DNA of 61,348 nucleotides from Nitrosomonas aestuarii (GTDB lineage: Bacteria > Pseudomonadota > Gammaproteobacteria > Burkholderiales > Nitrosomonadaceae), in contig NZ_QAAE01000017.1 in assembly GCF_003046585.1 (NCBI RefSeq), positions 1 through 61,348 of the forward strand, in the 5' to 3' direction. The notes beneath the pieces were generated by a model. It did no database searches. It was not told where the DNA came from and was given only the letters and a program-made list of their open reading frames with translations. The position numbers and the translations under genes are program-made. The number at the start of each line of letters is the position of its first letter. Within the stretch, counting starts at the first letter, position 1. Positions 56,082 to 61,348 of this stretch are shown piece after piece.

Positions 56082-56749
56082 CGTTCACTTTCTTTTAGTG
56101 CAACTTTATTTCGCAGATAAACCGGCGCGGCTTGAGCGGGGTCCGTATGAAAATCACTGATACCCTTGGCTGCTGCAAGTTGGGCAATTTCTTGCGCATG
56201 GGGATAACACGTATAATTTATTTTTATAAGATTCTGATTGTAGCATTCCGATAATATCCGATCATAAATATCAAAGCCGCTGCCGCAACCGATCCACTGT
56301 GACCCAGGCAATGCAGGCGCATGCTGCGGTTGACAGAGGATAGGTTTGCTGACGGTGTGCCAGTTGTTCTCTTGTCTTATATAAGCCGCATGATAAATTT
56401 CCCCCATTCGCGCATCTATTGCAACGATGATTTTATCGTGTGTATTTTGGTGCGCAATTGCTTGTAGCGTGCTGATCCCAATCACTGGCAAGCTGGCGGC
56501 AAATGCAAGCCCCTGCGCAACACCACACGCAATTCTAAGGCCGGTAAATGAGCCGGGTCCGGCGCCAAAGGCCAGGCCGTCGATATCCGTCAGTTCGAGT
56601 CGGCCCTTATTTAATATTTCCCGAATCATCGGAAGTAATAATTCAGAATGCCGATGCCCGGCGAGTGTTTCTGTTTTGCCGGTTTCACCATCAAGATAAA
56701 GTGCAACCGAGCAGTATTCTGTTGAGGTGTCAAAAGCGAGAATTTTCAA
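56078..56749 (-). CDS. tsaB: tRNA threonylcarbamoyladenosine biosynthesis protein TsaB
   Basis: A 223-residue ASKHA-fold partner of TsaD for the t6A37 tRNA modification. Motifs are LAFDTSTEYCSVALYLDG at the start, GHRHSELLLPMI, and FGAGPGSFTGLRIACGVAQG. The start is TTG at 56749 because the conserved MKILAFDTST begins there. It leads the coupled tsaB-rimI-udg part. Confidence 0.94.
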   Translation of the reverse strand: MKILAFDTSTEYCSVALYLDGETGKTETLAGHRHSELLLPMIREILNKGRLELTDIDGLAFGAGPGSFTGLRIACGVAQGLAFAASLPVIGISTLQAIAHQNTHDKIIVAIDARMGEIYHAAYIRQENNWHTVSKPILCQPQHAPALPGSQWIGCGSGFDIYDRILSECYNQNLIKINYTCYPHAQEIAQLAAAKGISDFHTDPAQAAPVYLRNKVALKESER

Positions 56750-56783
56750 TTTGATGCGGTGTAATGATTAAATGACCCTGGCT

Positions 56784-57335
56784 TCAGTGTAACTGCCAAC
56801 GGTCTAATATAATATAACGAATACCCTGGTCGGTTTGTTTTGATTGCATTAGCAGCCATTCTTTAACGGGCCATTCAATCGGTTGAAGTGTCTCAGGAGG
56901 GGGGTAGAGGGTGGTTTTTCGCACAAGTGTAATATGGGGTTTGTAGGCGCGGTCGTCAAATTTAAATCCGGCATCGCGCAGCGTGTTTTTTATTGCATCC
57001 ACTAATGAAAATAATTCTGGCGGATAGGTGTCAGCATGTGCGTAAATGATTTGATTGCGTTTCCAGAACCTGGTTTTTTGGATTGTCAGATCAAAACGTT
57101 TTCCGGTGATATTCGTGACTGCTGTGCGCAGCAGATCAATTTTATCCATTTTTGTCTCGCCAAGAAATAATAAAGTGAGATGGATGTTGTCCGGTTTAAT
57201 GCAGCGTCCACCCCATTCTATGGCCAGTTTTTTTGCCAGATTGCCCAGTTGTTTTTGTATAGTATTTGCGGGTTGAACTGCAAAAAATAAACGTGCAGGT
57301 TTGTGATTGTCTGTTTTTAATAGCTTAGTTTTCAC
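56784..57335 (-). CDS. thpR: RNA 2',3'-cyclic phosphodiesterase ThpR
   Basis: A 183-residue 2H phosphoesterase (LigT/ThpR) that opens 2',3'-cyclic phosphates on RNA. The two HxT motifs are NIHLTLLFLG near residue 51 and KPHITLVRK near 133. The start is GTG at 57335, 3 bp after the ispF stop, so the gene is coupled to the isoprenoid pair. Confidence 0.9.
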   Translation of the reverse strand: MKTKLLKTDNHKPARLFFAVQPANTIQKQLGNLAKKLAIEWGGRCIKPDNIHLTLLFLGETKMDKIDLLRTAVTNITGKRFDLTIQKTRFWKRNQIIYAHADTYPPELFSLVDAIKNTLRDAGFKFDDRAYKPHITLVRKTTLYPPPETLQPIEWPVKEWLLMQSKQTDQGIRYIILDRWQLH

Positions 57336-57338
57336 GCA

Positions 57339-57824
57339 TTAGCCGGTTCGGTTAATCAGGCATACGGCTTCTGCCATGATGCCTTCTTTGCGTCCTATAG
57401 CACCCAGGTGTTCCGCGGTCTTGGCCTTTATATTGATGTTGCTTTCGGGCATGGAGAGATCTTGTGCAATATTTGAAATCATTGCGGGGATATGCGGCGC
57501 CATCCTGGGTGACTGCGCAGTAATGGTGGCATCGATATTAATGATTTCGTACCCCTGTTCCTGGAGTAATTGGCGAACATTGCGTATTAACACGCGGCTG
57601 TCAATGTTCTCATACTGTGCGTCTGTGTCAGAAAAATGTCTGCCAATGTCTCCCAAAGCGGCGGCGCCCAGTAAAGCGTCGCAAAGTGCGTGAAGCAGCA
57701 CATCCGCGTCGGAGTGGCCCAGTAAACCTTTATCATGCGGAATGGTGACACCCCCTATGATCAATTTGCGGTTTTCAACTAACTGGTGCACATCAGAACC
57801 CTGACCAATTCGTATAGCATTCAT
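57339..57824 (-). CDS. ispF: 2-C-methyl-D-erythritol 2,4-cyclodiphosphate synthase
   Basis: IspF closes the cyclodiphosphate ring in the MEP isoprenoid pathway. The 161-residue protein has the zinc ligands in GQGSDVHQL and [18 protein letters not shown], and [11 protein letters not shown]; the end is [25 protein letters not shown] 57824 follows AGGAGACC and overlaps the ispD stop by 4 bp. Confidence 0.97.
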   Translation of the reverse strand: MNAIRIGQGSDVHQLVENRKLIIGGVTIPHDKGLLGHSDADVLLHALCDALLGAAALGDIGRHFSDTDAQYENIDSRVLIRNVRQLLQEQGYEIINIDATITAQSPRMAPHIPAMISNIAQDLSMPESNINIKAKTAEHLGAIGRKEGIMAEAVCLINRTG

Positions 57825-58525
57825 TGAGGTCTCCTTTTTTGTATGATGAGCTTAGCAAGTTCAAGGTCCTGAGGATAGGTTATTTTAAAATTATAGTCTT
57901 TGCAGTGAACAAGCCTGGGACGAAGCCCCATAGCTTCAATTGCGCTGGCGTCATCAGTTATATTCATATGGATTGTTTTGTTCAGCGCATCAACGAGCGT
58001 CTGGTAGCGAAACATTTGCGGTGTCTGGGCCTGCCATAGATGCTCCCGTGATTCTGTTTGTCTGACATAATTATTTGCATCGCTGCGTTTCAGTGTGTCC
58101 GCCACAGGTACCGCCAGCAGTCCGCCAACAGGGTCACCGGCAAGTTCATCCATGAGCTGGTTGAGTTGACTTTGCATGAGTAGCGGACGTGCCGCATCGT
58201 GGACCAGAACCCAGTCATTGGGTTCAACGGTAAATTGCCTGGGTACAGCCGCTAATCCGTTGAGTACGCTTTGCGCGCGTGTTTCACCGCCGCAATAAAG
58301 CACAGTGAGCTTGTCTGAAAATTCATCCCAGTCATATTTCTGCCATTCGGGGTCCTGTGGCGACAGCACGACGAAGACGCGGGTAATTTTATGCGATTGA
58401 CATAATGTTTTGACCGCATGATAAATCATGGGCCTGGCGGCAAGTGTCAAATACTGTTTGGGCAACTGATTTTCCATTCGTGACCCATACCCGGCAGCCG
58501 GGATAAGTGCAAAATAATTCGGCAT
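57821..58525 (-). CDS. ispD: 2-C-methyl-D-erythritol 4-phosphate cytidylyltransferase
   Basis: IspD transfers CMP to MEP, the step before IspE and IspF. The 234-residue protein has the CTP loop [40 protein letters not shown] and [10 protein letters not shown]. The ATG at 58525 is preferred over the TTG one codon upstream. It begins the operon ispD-ispF-thpR-tsaB-rimI-udg. Confidence 0.97.
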   Translation of the reverse strand: MPNYFALIPAAGYGSRMENQLPKQYLTLAARPMIYHAVKTLCQSHKITRVFVVLSPQDPEWQKYDWDEFSDKLTVLYCGGETRAQSVLNGLAAVPRQFTVEPNDWVLVHDAARPLLMQSQLNQLMDELAGDPVGGLLAVPVADTLKRSDANNYVRQTESREHLWQAQTPQMFRYQTLVDALNKTIHMNITDDASAIEAMGLRPRLVHCKDYNFKITYPQDLELAKLIIQKRRPQ

Positions 58526-58715
58526 CAAATTGATTGTGAGCGGTTGTTGGAATTTTTGAAATTCAATTATCCCGGTATTTTAATAAAGAATTGCGCGTTG
58601 CGAAATGAATAATGCAATGTTATGCATTGAAGACCTGTGCATAGTTTAAAGGCATGACTGATTCATTTCAGATTACAATGCGTATTTTTGAACGATATCA
58701 ATATAGGTGGGTACG

Positions 58716-59823
58716 ATGGAAGTAGAACATATTAATGCCCTGGCTGAGCAGCTGGGCGACCTGAACATCCGTGCGAATGAGCTGCGGAGGTATCTTTGAC
58801 TACGATAGTAAAAAGTTAAAACTCTTTGAATTAAATAGATTACTTGAAGACCCGGGTATCTGGAACGATGCCAAACAGGCCGAGGAAGTAGGGCGCGAAA
58901 AAAAATCCCTGGAAGATGTGGTTTTGACATTGGAGTCGATGGATCATCAAATCAATGATGCGCGTGAATTATTTGAACTGGCAAGAGAAGAGTCGGACGA
59001 AGAAACGTTTAGCAGCATTGCGGCTGACGTAAACGAGCTGGAAGAAATAGTCGCGAAGCTGGAGTTTCGCCGAATGTTTTCGGATCCCATGGACCCCAGT
59101 AACTGTTTTGTGGATGTGCAATCAGGATCGGGCGGTACGGAAGCCCAGGATTGGGCCGCGATGCTGGAGCGCATGTATCTGCGGTACTGTGAGCGGCAGG
59201 GGTTGCAGGTTGAAATACTCGAAGAATCGCAAGGCGATATTGCAGGCATCAAAAGCGCCAGTTTAAAGGTAACCGGTGAATACGCCTATGGCTATTTGAG
59301 AACGGAAACCGGTATACACCGTCTGGTCAGAAAATCACCGTTTGATTCGGGTAATCGCCGTCATACATCGTTTGCAAGCATTTTTGTTTATCCCGAGGTT
59401 GATGAAACGTTTGATGTTGAGATTAATCCTGCGGATTTGAGAATTGATACTTTCCGTGCTTCGGGTGCGGGCGGTCAGCATATCAATAAAACCGATTCTG
59501 CGGTACGGCTTACGCACAACCCGACAGGCATCGTGGTGCAGTGCCAAAGCGGGCGCTCTCAGCACAAGAACAAGGCGGAAGCGATGTCGATGCTGAAATC
59601 CAGACTGTATGAAGCGGAACTGCGCAAACGTAACGAAGAAAAACAGAGTATTGAAGATTCAAAAACCGATATCGGCTGGGGACACCAGATACGCTCCTAT
59701 GTGCTGGATCAGTCGCGCATCAAGGATTTGCGCACGAACGTGGAAACCGGCAATACCCAGGCAGTGCTGGATGGCGATCTGGAAAGCTTTATTATGGCCA
59801 GCTTGAAGCAAGGGGTAAAGTAA
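58716..59823 (+). CDS. prfB: Peptide chain release factor 2, with programmed +1 frameshift
   Basis: RF2 ends translation at UGA and UAA. The first ORF starts at ATG 58716 (after AGGTGGG) and stops at TGA 58797-58799 after 27 codons. The slip site TATCTTTGAC, with an internal Shine-Dalgarno-like GGAGG just upstream (58786-58790), is the classical autoregulatory +1 frameshift: CTT then GAC. The continued frame runs to 59823. The full protein has the SPF anticodon-mimic motif ([11 protein letters not shown]) and the catalytic GGQ ([12 protein letters not shown]). A stand-alone reading from 58771 would skip the frameshift leader and is rejected. Confidence 0.97.
58786..58800 (+). promoter_or_regulatory. 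RF2 programmed frameshift site
   Basis: GGAGG, TAT, CTT, TGA, C: internal Shine-Dalgarno, slippery CTT and in-frame UGA. Low RF2 lets the ribosome move +1 to GAC, which restores RF2 synthesis. Confidence 0.95.
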
Positions 59824-60120
59824 AAAATTTGAGCGGTGTTTTGGCAGATGATACCGTTGAAAAACTATTCTGAGCTGCTGCGGCGTTAAAGTAGTTTCAG
59901 TGCGAAACTTTGCATTCAATAATTTTTCCAGTAATCTGGCTAAATAGCTGATGAGACAGACAGTGCTGTCATCATTTTCAGATCTGACTATCGTTTCATT
60001 TGGGATGATATACAGTTAGCAAACCCGGCAACCATAACAACTTTGTTGCTGTTAATGCCAAAAGTATGGAAGATATACGGAAACTATATAATTACTTGTT
60101 AGCTCCAAAAAGAGGATCAA
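59824..60120. other. Gap after prfB without lysS
   Basis: No gene is seen in this stretch of about 300 bp. In many proteobacteria lysS follows prfB; here it does not, and accessory DNA begins. Confidence 0.5.
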
Positions 60121-60819
60121 ATGAGCACTAAAGGAACAGATGTAGCAACCATTATTGGAAAAGGTCTTTTGGGTGCTATTCCATTTGTTGGGCCATTGGC
60201 TGCTGAGATTATTGGTGCGGTCATTCCAAACCAAAGAATAGACCGAATTGAATCTCTCCTGAAATTACTAGAATCTAAAATACCAAAAGAAGATAGGGAG
60301 AAGGTAGAACAAAGAATTGTTTCTCCAGAATCAGTTGATTTAGTTGAAGACAGCTTCGTTCAAGCATCTCGCGCACTATCTGAAGACCGGAAAGAATATA
60401 TAGCGTCATTATTGAAGAACAGCTTAACGGATGACGAGTTAAAACACATAGAGTATAAGCGGTTACTGTCAATTCTTGGTGAGTTAAACGATCTTGAGGT
60501 GCTCATTTTAAAATCTCAAACTTTGCATCGTGGGCAACCTGAGCATGATGAATTTTGGTCTGCTCATGAAGATGCATTGAAACAACCTTTAGCGCATATG
60601 GGATCAACACAGGTAGAAATTGACAAACACACGATTTATCAGACACATAAATTACATTTAGCCAATCTTGGCTTGCTTAAAGCAAGGTTCAAAATACCGA
60701 AGCGAAACGAGTTTCCTGAGTTTGATGAAAAAACGGGAATGATTAAAGCTCAAGGCTACGACATTACTGGGTTAGGTAGGTTGTTACTTCGAAGTATTGA
60801 TCAAGGTGGTGAGTTATAG
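60121..60819 (+). CDS. Unrecognised protein with a Gly-rich hydrophobic N-terminus
   Basis: A 232-residue protein. Residues 9-34 are hydrophobic and Gly-rich (IIGKGLLGAIPFVGPLAAEI), like a membrane-inserting or glycine-zipper segment, and the remainder is a charged, helical, soluble region (EDREKVEQRIVSPE, DDELKHIEYKRLLSILGELN). There is no signal peptide. I do not recognise a family. Its place between the end of core genes and a transposase remnant and toxin gene suggests an accessory, perhaps defence or stress, gene. The start follows a weak AGAGGA. Confidence 0.7.
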   Translation: MSTKGTDVATIIGKGLLGAIPFVGPLAAEIIGAVIPNQRIDRIESLLKLLESKIPKEDREKVEQRIVSPESVDLVEDSFVQASRALSEDRKEYIASLLKNSLTDDELKHIEYKRLLSILGELNDLEVLILKSQTLHRGQPEHDEFWSAHEDALKQPLAHMGSTQVEIDKHTIYQTHKLHLANLGLLKARFKIPKRNEFPEFDEKTGMIKAQGYDITGLGRLLLRSIDQGGEL

Positions 60820-60887
60820 AGCTAACAATCACATGTACTCGGACAGTAAAAAGCGCCGCTCTTTCCTGATATTTTAGAAGATATTAG

Positions 60888-61022
60888 GGTCAGGTCTATA
60901 TAAGAAGTTCGACTGACGAATATAGTTACTCACAGATTGCTGTGTTCTTTAACATGCATTTCACAACTGTGGGTAAAATTGTTCGAGCAGCAAAAGCGAA
61001 TAGTGGTAAAAAGAGGGGATAG
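60888..61022 (+). pseudogene. Fragment of a transposase-like C-terminal helix-turn-helix
   Basis: The frame without a start codon reads DEYSYSQIAVFFNMHFTTVG and then KIVRAAKANSGKKRG to a TAG. A SQIA..F.MHFTTVGKIVR pattern is the terminal HTH of the REP-associated/Y1-type transposases and related mobile proteins. The motif GGGTCAGGTCT at 60887-60897 is, in my recollection, often seen beside such genes, but this is unverified. Only the last 45 or so codons remain. Confidence 0.55.
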
Positions 61023-61223
61023 TTTGATGTCAAATGCGCGGAGGCTTTTAATATAGACCCTTATTTTGTTTAAACACGGCTTGGAATGCTAGAAACGCAA
61101 CAGACAAAGATACTGATGAGTGTAGTCAAGCCAATTTCGAAAAGTGGCGGCCCCTTATTTCAAACGTTTGCAGAAACTCCCGCGTGATGACAAAATGCAC
61201 ACATTTGTGCTATTCTTTGTTCA

Positions 61224-61348
61224 ATGAATTTCTACAATTGGAATGCGGAGAAAAATGAGCAGTTAATTGCGGAAAGAGGCGTTTCTTTCGAAGAAATCGT
61301 TTTCTATATCGAAAATGGCGGTCTACTCGATGAAATTGCTCACCCCAA
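61224..61348 (+). CDS. BrnT-like toxin, N-terminal part (runs off the window)
   Basis: The first 41 residues, starting MNFYNWNAEKNEQLIAERGV and continuing SFEEIVFYIENGGLLDE, resemble the start of BrnT/DUF4258-type toxins, which are RNases of the RelE fold and are usually followed by a BrnA antitoxin gene. The rest and any antitoxin lie outside. A TATTCT box lies at 61211-61216 just before the ATG. Confidence 0.65.
   Translation, partial: MNFYNWNAEKNEQLIAERGVSFEEIVFYIENGGLLDEIAHP

Overview
The window looks like a chromosomal segment of a beta-proteobacterial ammonia oxidiser of the Nitrosomonas type. The first 161 bases encode, on the minus strand, the N-terminus of AmoC, an ammonia monooxygenase subunit, with the sequence style of beta-proteobacterial nitrifiers. 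The moderate GC content, the guaB-guaA, rpsP-rimM-trmD-rplS and ispD-ispF housekeeping orders, and the PEP-CTERM protein fit this. The assignment rests on recognised sequence and gene order, not on a database search.

Layout. 1-5.9 kb: amoC start with a long leader, a small RRM RNA-binding protein, a small membrane protein, a PEP-CTERM secreted protein, and an IS1380-type element with an internal deletion lying against a remnant of pstB. 5.9-11.8 kb: a zone of gene decay. PhoH-like, patatin-like, M14 carboxypeptidase-like and alpha/beta hydrolase genes all carry stops or frameshifts, while a PAS protein, a PGPGW-type membrane protein and an LpxH-like phosphoesterase remain intact. 11.8-29.4 kb: sulfotransferase, tRNA-Leu(CAG), rnr-rlmB, a His/Gly-rich lipoprotein, a tyrosine phosphatase-like protein, a glutaredoxin/DsbD-like fusion, a P2-type cation ATPase, an internally deleted ATPase/TPR gene, YjbQ, a TolB-like propeller, two envelope proteins, and guaB-guaA. 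29.4-40.3 kb: an RTX protein with a lysozyme-like head plus an overlapping exported partner, a malate/lactate dehydrogenase, peroxiredoxin, YjfB, a His-rich exported protein, relA, a NYN-LOTUS protein and a TPR protein.

40.3-51.1 kb is the most distinctive region. A tight six-gene minus-strand operon (KdsB-like cytidylyltransferase, HpaI-type aldolase, 2-hydroxyacid dehydrogenase, SDR epimerase/dehydratase, HAD phosphatase, 6-phosphogluconolactonase) is divergent from two paralogous GT-B-like transferases flanking an FkbM methyltransferase, then an O-antigen ligase-like protein and an O-methyltransferase. I infer a surface-glycan cluster that makes and transfers a CMP-activated 2-keto-3-deoxy sugar acid, possibly by an aldolase route distinct from KdsA. 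This is the best candidate for an undescribed system here.

51.1-59.8 kb is mostly conserved core: DUF2024, IalB-like, ArsC-like, the rpsP-rimM-trmD-rplS operon, an ispD-ispF-thpR-tsaB-rimI-udg operon with stop/start overlaps, and prfB with its programmed +1 frameshift. From 59.8 kb to the end the character changes to accessory DNA: an unrecognised protein with a hydrophobic N-terminus, a transposase-like remnant, and the start of a BrnT-like toxin gene cut by the window edge.
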